A DNA stretch of 18,150 nt. Origin: Rostrohypoxylon terebratum. Its lineage: Eukaryota; Ascomycota; Sordariomycetes; Xylariales; Hypoxylaceae. The notes beneath the pieces are model-generated. The model ran no database searches. It was not told the DNA's origin and was given only the letters and a program-made list of their open reading frames with translations. The translations under genes were made by a program, and so were the position numbers. The stretch covers positions 1 to 18,150 of the forward strand of contig MU386082.1 in the NCBI GenBank assembly GCA_022497145.1, in the 5' to 3' direction. This document shows, piece by piece, positions 8,492-18,092 of the stretch (the stretch's first letter is position 1; the number at the start of each line of letters is the position of its first letter).

Positions 8492-11295
8492 ATTGAGGTG
8501 TATGTATGAAGACTTTATGACATTATCATGCTTGCTAGAGCAAGGAGTTTGGGGAATGGTACTGCGTATGTTAGTTCTCGGTAGTATGGCACTTGCAACT
8601 AGATATTGACGTAAATAAAGCCTTGAGATTTTCTCCAAGTGAAGTGACATTCACATTGAATGCCTTTTTGTGACTTCGAGTGCTTTTGGTAGATGCCTTC
8701 ATCCCAACATACATCCGCCCTAGCAACTAGCCAGATTTTCTAAGGGACTCGAGGGAAGTTGAATTGACTTACGTTGAATTCGATTTAATGAAAATAGAGT
8801 CGAATTCGTGATAGAAGTGACATTCAAGTCAAACAGGGCTGAGAGCCCATATAAATGTACGGCAGGATTCATATCGTGGATCGGCCCTCTCATCCCTTGC
8901 GTTCCCAAAAGTCGGCTTGCCGACAATTTTCGGGGCCGAGGTACGATTATTTGGCCAAGATTGTTTTGAAATGATGCACCGACCTGAGGATGTGTTTCGC
9001 TTGCTGTTCGCTTGCTCGCGGCTGGCCACTCATCGAAGCCAAATACACGCCAGACGAATAGGAATGTTACATAGGATTTTCTTGTTCGAACGGTTCCCTC
9101 CTGGCCTGAAACTTGATTCTGTGGCGATTGGCTTGTGGCACGGGAAGATGAGGAGGTTTTTATGCATGTTGGTGCGGGTTTGTAAATTAGGTGTTGGTAA
9201 GCCATCAGATCTATACCCTCGACCCGGTAGGACTTTGGATACCAAGCTAACTCCCCAGGACATGAAATCGCGGAGAGATCGTGCGTGTATGATTCAAGTA
9301 ATTTAGTGCCAACCTAGTGCTTATGAGGCAATCACTGAAGATGCCTATTTCTGGCGGTTGAAGATAGTGGGATATTTGGGTGAAGGGCAAAGGGTTCAGG
9401 ATACTACCCGAAGAATCGGCAAGCCGTGTCGGTGACTCAGCCGAGGAATTCCCACGTCTTCTGAGTCACAAACAAATCACAATCAATCCTTTGGTTTCGA
9501 GACGACTTCTAGTTCTCCCACTAATCGCCCACAACCAAATGTTTGCTTTTAGTGCCTTCAACAGCGCTTCATTCCAGCGCTTGGAAAGGTAACACATTTG
9601 ATACAGCACCATCGAAATCGAGCGAATAGGGGCATTTGACAGTTCCGGATTCTTCGTCATTGTGTCCCGACAGCCTGGATCGCTTAAAACACAAAAATCT
9701 CCTGGCGGTTCGCTGGTGCGAGACCTCCTCGTCGATGTGATACGCGTGACGAGACACGCACCAGACCCCCGATTCCGAAGAACATGTGCTTGGATTACTA
9801 CCTGAACGAGTATGTAATAAGCGTATGTCGAATTGGCCACTAAGGGGGGCCGAATTCTTGGTGGCAATTTCGCAACTAAGGCTACAAAACATCTTCCGCT
9901 GCATGACGGACGAGACGGCTAATTTCTCGGTCGACGGCCATCTCGCATGTTCGCGGTTTACATTTGCGTCTGCATTACAAGGGGGGCTGGGCTGGCTGGG
10001 TTGGCTGGCCGCCCCGAAGGCCCCCGAGAAGGACCCCAATGTAATCCAAGGTGGGATCTGCGTAGTAAGTTCCTTTGGGGGGGGGTTCGCAGGAAGCAAA
10101 TCGAGATGACTTTGCATTGATATGTACATAATACTAGTACATAGTACTGCGTACCATTTCAGCTATGCCGATTACGTCCTAATGTGTGCCGTGACGAAAA
10201 TTAGTAGTATTCGAGGTCGGCAGGTCGGTAGTGTGGTGATGTCGTACTGATTGGAACTGGTTGAACAAATTGAGAAATGGAATGGGGCGAATATGGTGGA
10301 AATCTTGGGGGATATTTTCTTCGCTAGGCACATTGAATTGATTATTGGACGGATATTTTAGTGGGACACTTTAAGCATCTCCAATCAACTCCAATAAACG
10401 GCCGTATCCGAAGCTATCAGCCTGGATCTCCACCTAAGAAGGTGGCACAGACAGGGTACCCTGCAGCCGGAACCGAGAGCTAATACACGTGCCCTAAACC
10501 CCTATTGGACGAAAGACCTTTCACCTGCATCCTTCCCCCAACCTTTTTGGCTTTTTTAGAGGGAATACCCATGTAGAAGCCATGAATGATGAATCCTAAC
10601 ATACTATGTAGTCCCGATTTCCCGACCCCACCGAATCACGATGGTAACTGTTGTATTGTACGTAGTACTTCGTACATGGTCGTACATGCTCCGCTCGGGC
10701 AACGGCCCCCCTCTCCTCCTCTTCCCTTTTTCAAAATCGTGCAATGATTTGCATAATATAGCTACCTACAAGCATAGAAGCTATACCAAATTCCGTTGGT
10801 TGGACCGATCAGGGCTAGTGAGGTGATGTGCCTTTAGATTTCACACGAAGCGGTCGAGCCAGATCGTTCAGTTATCACCAAGCCATTCGCGCTTACGGTC
10901 ATGATCATGCCCTCGCCCTCTCACAGAGAAACTTCACTCAATTGGGACTGAGATGATACCACTGCGTCCAAGAAGCGCTCGATCATATCCCTTGCTTTGT
11001 GGTTGAGCGAAGCTTCTGTCTCTGTGATCTCTGTGGTCTCTATGGTCTCTGTGCGTCCCTGTGTTTTTCTCGGCGACCTTATAAACTTCTGTTTAAGCCT
11101 CAATAGCAATCGATGTTTAGTCCCTCAGGGATTCTTTCTTAGCTGCGATAGACGACGACATCCGTCTCGACTCCTTGTACAATTAACAATATTCATCTGA
11201 CACTTTTGATATCTTGAATACCTCTGATTATCTTCCCACGCCCCTCACCCGCAGGCGGAATCGCCAAAGGATCGCGAAACCGCGGAGTACTGGTA
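8492..11295. other. Long intergenic region with no supported gene
   Basis: About 2.8 kb. Open frames of 129-186 codons exist on both strands (8720-9205 minus, 8917-9306 plus, 9569-10129 minus). They overlap one another, have mixed composition and show no domain I recognise, so I leave them out. A 13-nt direct repeat (GAAGTGACATTCA) occurs at 8641-8653 and 8814-8826. A G-rich stretch lies at 9981-10008 and a 9-G run at about 10077-10085. The short 9-nt tandem repeat at 11020-11055 and a TATAAA at 11080-11085 are in the leader region of the next gene. Degraded transposon sequence cannot be excluded. Confidence 0.4.
11020..11055. repeat. 9-nt tandem repeat, four units
   Basis: Four consecutive units fit CTCTGTGGT (CTCTGTGAT, CTCTGTGGT, CTCTATGGT, CTCTGTGCG). 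It lies about 240 bases upstream of the surface-glycoprotein ATG, so it may be in the promoter or leader. Confidence 0.6.
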
Positions 11296-12699
11296 ATGAT
11301 GTATCGTACTCTCGCTTTCGCCGCATTTTGGCGCATAACATCATCTTTGCTCGTAGCAAATGGGTCGCCATGTGGGACGCAATGTGGCAACGTCCTTTCC
11401 TCCACGACGGACGACATGATTGTCTGCGACGAGTCGGCGTATAGCACAACATCGAATGGCCAAGTCTTCGAGGCCTGCGTCGGCTGCGAGTCGACAAGCA
11501 CGTACTGGACAACTCAGGGCCAACAAAACACCTCAGACTTACAATACATGCTCTGTAAACACTCGCCCATACCCCTGCCCACAAATCTTCAACTTACTAA
11601 TTCGTGCCGTAGATAATATGCGATATGCTGTCAACGAATGCTTATTCCAAGCTGGAACGAGCCCGTGTACCACCTCGTATGGACCCATACCTATGCCCCT
11701 ATTATGTAACCGTCGCTAATTCTAGTAGATTTGCATGTAGCAACATAATGTCAGCAATCCAATATCAGAACTTGTCGTCTAGCAGTTCGATATATGGCTA
11801 CTGCGACAAGTGGACCGACTATAATCTCGATAAATGTCATGAGTGCTTAACATCCGAGTCTAACGGCAATTACATCAGCAACTGTAAATCTCACTCTCAG
11901 CCACCTTAGTATGGCATAGGCTAACATAGTGCCCGTAACAGTCATATCAGTACTAGATGGCGCCTGCAGGTTAAGGCTCGCGCCACCAGCCACCCTGCCG
12001 CTCCAAGGCAGCATATTTTCCACCAACGTGCTCAACGTGACGGACCCGACCCCCACAGCAACCTTCTCAACACCGGGGCTCAAAGGCCCGCTGGACTCCG
12101 GCGCCATCGCCGGCATCGCCGTCGGCGGCCTCGCCGTCATCCTCGTGCTTACCGGCTGCGGCATCGTGCTCAACGGCAAGCGCCGCAGGAAAGCGTACCT
12201 GCGGCGGCGGTCGCAGATCGGCAAGAACTGGCCCGCGTCCGGCGGCGGCGGCGGCGAGATGTTCGAGACGCCTGTGAGCCAGAAGCCGCTGCGCGGGTGG
12301 GAGGACTCGCCCGTCAGCGCGTCCACGTTCCCGCCTTACTTCTCCCCCTACACCTCGCAGTACAACAGCCCCGTGTCCGCCGTCGACAACCCGGGCAACA
12401 GGGCCTGGCCCGTCGAGAAGGAGGCGCAGAATATCGGCGTCGCTATCAGCCCTGATAGAGAGGTCAGGGACCACTGGGATGATCGGAAGGGTAAGGAGAA
12501 GGAGATGGCGGGCGCGGGCGCGGAGGATGGGTATGAGTTGCAGGAGGGCGTTAATAGTGCGGGTGGGTATGGGTTCCCGGTTCCGCCGCCGCCGCCGCTG
12601 CCGTCTGCGCCGGTGCTGGGACATCCTGGGTACGGGAGACATGGCGCGCAGCCGAGGGCGCCGGGGCCCGGGGATGAGGGGATGGGAGGTGCGCTGTGA
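11296..12699 (+). CDS. Single-pass plasma-membrane or cell-surface glycoprotein with Cys-rich ectodomain
   Basis: Exons are 11296-11554, 11613-11676, 11726-11883 and 11942-12699, giving 412 residues. The three introns are 58, 49 and 58 nt, with branch points TACTAAT, GCTAAT and GCTAAC. Residues 1-23 form a signal peptide ending near LLVANG. The ectodomain (about 24-220) has paired cysteines (SPCGTQCG, VCDES, EACVGCES, NECLF, SPCTT, FACSN, GYCDKW, DKCHECL, DGACR), the strand SAIQYQNLSSSS and an NVT sequon. A membrane helix (GAIAGIAVGGLAVILVLTG, about residues 255-275) is followed by a KRRRK basic stop-transfer signal. The cytoplasmic tail of about 140 residues is Gly/Pro-rich with PVPPPPPLPSAP. 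The architecture matches fungal proteins often annotated as LPXTG-domain or cell-wall-sensor-like hypothetical proteins. The name is uncertain because I see no true LPXTG. Two in-frame ATGs occur at the start, and 11296 is taken as the longer form. Confidence 0.78.
11724..11728 (+). other. Tandem (NAGNAG) splice acceptor
   Basis: The second intron of the surface-glycoprotein gene ends in TAGTAG (11723-11728). Using either AG keeps the reading frame and adds or removes one arginine before FACSN. Either is plausible, and the annotation above uses the first. Confidence 0.5.
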
Positions 12700-13203
12700 T
12701 CTAGATATATGATCTGTGGTGTGATGTTTTCCATCTCTTTGTTTTTTTTTTTGTTTTTTTTTTTTTTTGATTGGCTGTTTTTCTGTGCTAGCATGGCGTT
12801 GAGGTATGACCTACTGATAGGTGGTTGGTTCGTTGGATCGGAGAGGTAATAGTGATACCACGGAACCGGAGTTAGCGAAGGCCTTGGAGATCTACTTGAA
12901 AGTGTTTTGGGGTTATGACTGTTTTCTGATAGTGAGGTTAGGTAGACATAAAATTACAAGGCGATTCAGTTGACGGTTGAGTTTAGACGTTGAATGCAGA
13001 GCCTCTTCGTCACGGGAGTATATGGGTGTAGGAATAAACGTTATATAGGGACAGTACTTAATCAGGAAAGTATCGTTCATTCATTTCAAGTTCAGTAGTA
13101 TCTTCCTATAAACCTAGTACCTGCGTGCCCAAAGGAAATTGTTCTTAGTTAGGAAACGTTTCTTGCCATCGTCACCTCATAGACAAGGACCACTCGGCTT
13201 CTC
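12700..13203. other. Convergent intergenic spacer (shared 3' region)
   Basis: About 500 bases between the stop of the plus-strand surface-glycoprotein gene and the end of the readthrough frame of the minus-strand AAA+ gene. It probably contains both 3' untranslated regions. It starts with a T-rich tract (12742-12768) and shows no coding signal. Confidence 0.5.
12742..12768. repeat. Poly-T tract
   Basis: Runs of 11 and 15 T separated by a single G, about 45 bases downstream of the stop at 12699. It could help termination or nucleosome exclusion, and it is also prone to length error in sequencing. Confidence 0.7.
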
Positions 13204-13518
13204 TCATTCCTGCGTATGCTGTCCGTATAGTCCCTGAGAAGGGAATGCTTCCTGGCCTGGTGGAGGACCCTGTTGTTGTTGAGCATCCTGAGGCCCTGGA
13301 AAATAGCCGCCTGTAGTCCTAAGGTTCCAACCTTGCTGTGCCTGTGGCTCTGGTGGGGGTTGATAAGGTCCTCCTCTTTGGAATTGGGCCGAGTACGGTT
13401 GGTATGGTGAAGGCGATGGGGTTCCGAGGGAGGGCCCATATCTATGGCCTTGCCTATCTGGTGTATGAGGAGCGCCATAGCCTTGTTGGTATGGTGTTGG
13501 CTCTGGACGGTTGTGTCT
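13204..13518 (-). other. In-frame Pro/Gln-rich readthrough tail beyond the AAA+ gene stop codon
   Basis: Immediately after the TAA at 13519-13521 the same frame stays open for 104 codons to a TGA at 13204-13206. The translation is rich in Pro, Gln, Gly and Tyr (segments such as PYQQGYGAPHTPDRQ, PSPYQPYSAQFQRGG, DAQQQQGPPPGQEAF). Low-complexity tails of this composition follow the ATPase in many DUF7025-type proteins, so this looks like the original C-terminus, now cut off by a nonsense change. It could also be chance open sequence, though the consistent composition argues against that. Confidence 0.6.
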
Positions 13519-13521
13519 TTA
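13519..13521 (-). other. In-frame TAA cutting off the C-terminal tail
   Basis: The codon after EQRARLA is TAA and open frame follows. CAA (Gln) to TAA is a single C-to-T change in a CpA context, the kind made by repeat-induced point mutation. The source of the change is inference. Confidence 0.55.
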
Positions 13522-16500
13522 AGCGAGCCGGGCTCTTTGCTCGGCAAGCGAGCTAGTGTAGCTGCTGCGGAATGGCGCGGATGGATTGTAGGCAAGAGGA
13601 TCTTCTGGCACTACTCCTCTCCCCTCCCTCCTCCGAATACCCATGAGCCAACCGTATCTCTCCTGATCGATGTCCCGCACATCCTGTAAGTACTTGATGA
13701 ACTCGAGATAAGCGTTTGCGACAGTCTCTATATGGCTGACGCCTAAATGTACTACTGCATTGGGGCCTTCAGAGCTATTATTGCTTGCGCCATGAGCCTC
13801 AAATTCAGCTAATGCCAATGCCGTTTGGCATGCATTTCGGATCTGGCGTCCGTTCCACCTCGCATCCTTCTGGCTGTGCCAGTAGTCCGCAATGAATCCA
13901 GTGATTTTCCCCGTGTCAATGTTAAGGTTTCTATTCTTGTGTGCAAACCGTGCTCTCATCAGTCTCCAATTGAGTTCGAAGATCTCTATCGTTGAATTAT
14001 AATCAAGGGCCGGATAATGTAGACTGATATGGATACGGGACGAGAATGCCTCATCAAAATCGCCGATCCGGTTGGTGGTAAGGAATAGAATTCCGGCATA
14101 GTATTCAAGTACACGCAAGAATACTAGATTGTTTCCATTTAGTGTGTGGTTCTTCACGCGGGTAGGGCCAACTTACCAGCTACAAGACCGTTGCGTTTGA
14201 AATCCTGTGGCGTTCTTCGGGCGAGGAAGACATCAGCTTCATCGAGAAGGAGAATCGATCCCCATTTATTTGCAAGGGCGAAATTTGTCTCCAAAGCGGT
14301 TTCGACCTCTCTAGCCGACGTACCAAGATCCCCTAGAAAGAATCACTCCATCAGTCTATCCATGGATATCAAAAATCTCTACACACACTTACCGCAGGTT
14401 ATCTGGAACAGAGGCTTGTTAAAAAGTTCCGCAATGCCCTCTATTTATACATGTTAGGTAATTTAATGAATACTAGGTAGGTATACAAAGGAAAATGGTT
14501 GGTGTATAAGTGCATACCCGCAGTCGTTGTCTTTCCTACTCCAGGAGCACCATGGAGAAGAATGATCAACCCTTTGCCTAAAGCGGATGTTAGGTGTTGA
14601 TGATTTATGACGAGTTCTATCGGCCATACCTTTTCCTCGTATGATATCAGATGGCTCATCATTAGTAAATCCAGACTCCTTGTCTCGAAAGTGCTGGGCG
14701 ACCAGCGACCTTACTATTGTCTTACGATCAAGCCCGTCGTTCGGGAAAACTAGGTTGTCGAAGGCATTTCCATTTTGGTCGGTTGATGTCTCTTTTTCTT
14801 GCTGCCTTCGATATTCCTGGGGGTCCATGAGGTCCTCCACATTCAGTTTTGCTATATATTTCTAGTTAGAAGCAGATATTTAGGGGTCGATTTAACAAGA
14901 GCCTTATGTTTGAGAACCATAGGTAGGAATGAACTCAACTTACCCCAGTTTCTACTCCGGAGGACGAAACCAAAAACTCGGTGTGTCATGATGACTTTAT
15001 CGTCATCAGATATAAATTTCACCTTATCTTGTCGTAAAGTCCACGCTGCAATTCCTAACGAAGTGGGCTCTTCCTCCTCGTCCTCCTCGTAAAAATTATC
15101 ATCAAACAGGCTAGAAAGGAATTGTTTAGCCTGCTTGTCATCCACAAAATTATCGTCGTATACAACTTCTCCCATACAACACCCAGCAGGGCAGTCTTCG
15201 TCATCGCTTATATTGCCGTCTTCGTCATCATCAACGCTGCTCCCATCGTTGCTGTCCTTATCGCTTTCACGCATAAAGTCTGCTCGCGACTCAATTTTCG
15301 GTTTCCAATCTGCACTTTTATGGTCTTTGCTATGGGTGAATGCCTCAGTAAAATCCACAACCACCTGGCTATCAACCTCATCTCTGGTCTCTAGAGCAAG
15401 ACCATTACAGTACATATGCCCGACATGAAGTACTTTGAGGAACTTGTCTCCTCGATCAATGAGGACTTGGCGAATCGGGGTACTGTTCCGTACGTGGCTT
15501 ATAGGATATACCGGTAGTGAGGTGATGTCCTTCAGTCCATTGTACCGTGGAATATCAAATTGTTTGAGAACTGGACCCAAAACCGATCCGTCAAAGTCGA
15601 TGTAGACACACTTGAGAGATACTGATGCTCCACCTTTTACGTCGGACCGATAGTCAGGATAGATGTGCCGCGGTATAACTTTGTGTCTTGGACTCTGAAC
15701 TCCAATGATCCTGTAACACTGCATATATTCATCGCCGCGCTCGATTACTTCACCTCCGGGTTTAAATAGATGCCATAAGTCAACGAATGACACTCTCCTG
15801 CAATGTTCCATGAGGTTCTTCTGTTTCTTAACTATCGTTTCGTCGATGAACTGGAGAAGACAGCGAAGATGAACGAATGCAGGCAAGGACATCGCCACAT
15901 TATCCACATTTCTGGAGATCACCTTTGGATTAGAAGGACTTGATTTCGACGTGTTAGACAAAACATCTACATGTTCTGCTATGTCGTCTTCAGTGTAGAT
16001 TTTAGGAGAGAACTTTGAATCGAGTTTGTTATACCATTCCCGAAGCTGGTTTTGGTAGAAGGATAGAGCTTTGTATGGTCGTACCATGACAATGCTTTCA
16101 TGAGGAGGATAGCTTACATCGCCCTCAGATGCCTGGTCAATGACAGCGTGCAGAACTCCAGAGAGAATTCTAATTCTCTCTGGGAGGGGCTTTTGGCCCA
16201 AAATTGCAGGGTCCTCTGACACTGACTCATTGTCATCGAATGTTTGCATTGAAACTCTCCCGTGGATGTATATTGCGCCAAAGGGTGTGTAGGATAATTC
16301 TGGCTCTCCATCAAGCACCTCGATTATGATCGATTCGATTGCGGATTTCTAGGACGGTATTTAAAACTATCCCAACTGAGATGGCTGATGATAGGCTCTA
16401 TAGTAGCACCGCTTATAGAAGGTTGGCGAGTTGTCTGTTCCCTTGTATGATGCATGTTTCCGGGTAGAGGCTGTCGTGATTCAACTGTATCTTCAGTCAT

Positions 16501-16959
16501 CATAACCACAAGCTTCTCTTGCCTGTGTTTAATTTCCAATCTTGCTCTCTCAATTTGGAGGTATCGCTGAACCGGATTAATATGTTCATTATGCATGACC
16601 ATCAGATTCGATAAATTCCACCTCGCTCGTTCAAGCATGCTATGTTCCACCATCATAGAAGATGAAAAATATGGCAGACTGGGCCCTGTTGGCGGCGGCA
16701 TGCTAGAAACCTCATTTTCTTTGAATATACTTTCTATGAGATTAGTTCGGACTAAGCCTTCGGGAGTTGTTTGGATTCGGTTGTCAATCTCAGCAAGTCT
16801 CTTTTGCATTTGACGAATTTCCTCTGATAAGGCGAGGTTATCACCATTTTGCTGGATGTTGGAAACTGTAGAGGCGGTACGAGAAGCGTGCCTCCAGTCA
16901 TTCTTGTCATCATTGTTGGGTAATAGTTGATGACCTGTGTCTTCATTGGGGGCATCCAT
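13519..16959 (-). CDS. DUF7025-type AAA+ ATPase, multi-exon, possibly disrupted
   Basis: Reading on the minus strand, the exons are 16959 to 14944 (with an apparent frame change near 16330), 14851-14630, 14577-14518, 14440-14393, 14332-14177 and 14123-13519. The N-terminal part (about 210 codons) has a coiled-coil stretch (SEEIRQMQKRLAEIDNRI). Next comes the DUF7025-like domain with DLWHLFKPGGEVI, VYIDFDGSVLGPVLKQF and SLPVYPI, then a very acidic linker (DDDEDGNISDDEDCPAGCC). The AAA+ core has Walker A GAPGVGKTTTAEG, Walker B SILLLDEADVFLARR, sensor 1 LFLTTNR, an arginine-finger candidate in FSSRIH, and a lid with RWNGRQIRNACQTALALAEF. All catalytic motifs are intact, so the ATPase should be competent if translated through. 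The five downstream introns (52-92 nt) have CTAAC-like or related branch points and are all phase 1. These proteins are widespread in filamentous fungi and have no settled function. The frame break and the early TAA make pseudogene status possible. Confidence 0.8.
16158..16183. repeat. 26-nt near-perfect palindrome inside the AAA+ coding region
   Basis: CCAGAGAGAATT (16158-16169) and AATTCTCTCTGG (16172-16183) are exact 12-bp inverted arms around two bases. On the minus strand it encodes the segment PERIRILSG. The symmetry is direct; any function is unknown. Confidence 0.7.
16325..16350 (-). other. Apparent one-base frameshift (or unrecognised intron) in the AAA+ gene
   Basis: The first frame runs through SFKYRPRNPQSNRS into TAA at 16324. 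The frame of the DUF7025 part is open only from the TAG at about 16349 onward and reads IIIEVLDGEPELS. The two overlap by about 20 bases in a slippery run of CGATT/CGAT units. No good GT..AG pair restores phase. The only phase-compatible one found uses a weak GTTGAA donor at 16485 (137-nt intron) and removes protein-like sequence. Confidence 0.55.
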
Positions 16960-17613
16960 CTTGTAGAAATTAGAAAGGCAAGCACCAATGCGTGAAGGCT
17001 TCTCAATCCAGTTCAGAATATCTAGTAAGAGTATCTCGGGTAAAAGAAGGCAGATGCGTTAGATATCAGGTGAAGTAGGTAGATCTCCTGAACAAACGAG
17101 AGAGATTACAACTACCCCTCCTAGCGCCTGCCAATAAGAATACTCGAAAGCAGCCTGTGGCTGGGCTGAATTGTAAATAACGCAAATGGTGCGCGAACGA
17201 ACTGTGCCTTGTTAAGTCCTTGACAGAATTTTCAGGCAGTGCAGACCACCTAAGACTTAAGTAGTCTGTTAAAGATCACTCTTAATCCATATCCAGCGTA
17301 CTGTGAGAAGCGCAGGCCTGCCGAGGGACCTTCTGCAAATTGATTTCCATGCAGAAACCACAGGAGTCTACCTAATTGAGTGCCTTGTAACAGAGTCATA
17401 TTATCAGCTTCGATCAACACGAGATGAGACCATGCTCCTCAAAGAATGACAAGGAACCCACACACAATACCACAACTTAGCCTGCAACCTATCGCTGTCG
17501 ATTTCATAGATGGTCGTCTTTCGGTGTTCCATCCCGCCTTCGCATGCGCTCGTTCTAGATACGACCCGAAACTCGATCGCTACATCTCGTCGAGGCCCAC
17601 GTCGCTCGAAAAA
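16960..17613. other. Divergent intergenic region
   Basis: About 650 bases between the start of the minus-strand AAA+ gene and the plus-strand NLR-like fragment. It probably holds both promoters. No clear TATA box, repeat or RNA gene was seen. The open frame running from 17446 continues into the fragment and could place its start further upstream. Confidence 0.4.
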
Positions 17614-18009
17614 ATGCAGCACCAACGACATGCGTCCCGAGTATCAACGGTGACCCATACCAATTCAGCTGCTGTACTTTCGCCCCCTGAAATAATTTTG
17701 TCTATGAGTTTCTGGGATAATGTTTTCCCGACTGCAATGAGTAGGCTCGAAGAGGCGTTTGACGAACCGAAACACCGCCATGATTCTGGTTATAGTATTA
17801 GGGGGCTTAGGGATTGGGACCAGGTCTACCAAAGATTAGAGGATTGTTTCAAGAACTACGTGGATGACAGCGGATTAATCAGGACAGTTAAAAAAGGCTG
17901 GCGCGGATTCAGTGATCGAATTGGACCTTTACAGGAAGCATGGAAGTTGATGCCCGATATTGACTACCTGACTGTTACGATCCGACAACAAGGAGGTATA
18001 CCCACTTAA
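17614..18009 (+). pseudogene. Truncated N-terminal domain resembling fungal NACHT/NLR-like proteins
   Basis: The frame is open from 17446 to TAA at 18007-18009. I place the start at 17614 (AAAAATGC), and 17704 (MSFWDN) is another possibility. The product is about 131 residues. Residues from MSFWDNVFP onward look like the helical N-terminal region found ahead of NACHT ATPase domains in fungal STAND/NLR-like proteins: AMSRLEEAFDEPKHRHDSGY, then WDQVYQRLEDCFKNYVDDSG, then VKKGWRGFSDRIGPLQEAWK and MPDIDYLT. After DIDYLT the expected continuation (a further helix, then NACHT) is missing. The frame instead ends within 13 codons at GGIPT, just before a tandem repeat. I see no Walker A in the remaining 140 bases. 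This could be a gene fragment, a breakpoint or a short stand-alone domain. The family assignment is from pattern memory. Confidence 0.5.
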
Positions 18010-18036
18010 AACGCAACACCAAAATGGGTAAACCTC

Positions 18037-18092
18037 GGATAGCTGGCTGCTACAACTATCGCCAGGATAGCTGGCTACTACAGCTACCTTCA
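18037..18092. repeat. 28-nt tandem repeat, two copies
   Basis: GGATAGCTGGCTGCTACAAC (start of copy 1, 18037) is followed after 28 bases by GGATAGCTGGCTACTACAGC (start of copy 2, 18065), with only a few mismatches across the unit. It lies 27 bases after the stop of the NLR-like fragment. Confidence 0.75.

Noticed and set aside
8720..9306. Antisense pair of frames (161 codons minus, 129 codons plus)
   Set aside because: Neither shows a domain, signal peptide or credible start, and they overlap each other. A real short gene is possible but not supported.
9569..10129. Minus-strand frame of 186 codons
   Set aside because: Long mainly because of G/C-rich sequence that lacks stops on the minus strand. 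Composition is mixed with no recognisable motif, and an overlapping plus-strand frame is equally open.
12067..12642. Arg-rich minus-strand frame of 191 codons
   Set aside because: Antisense to the GC-rich last exon of the surface-glycoprotein gene. The Arg-rich composition is a by-product of GC content.
13149..13595. Minus-strand frame of 148 codons over the end of the AAA+ gene
   Set aside because: It is out of phase with the AAA+ frame. The Pro/Gln-rich tail in the AAA+ phase explains the open sequence better.
14799..15428. Plus-strand Ser-rich frames opposite the acidic linker
   Set aside because: They are the complement of the Asp/Glu codons of the AAA+ acidic linker.
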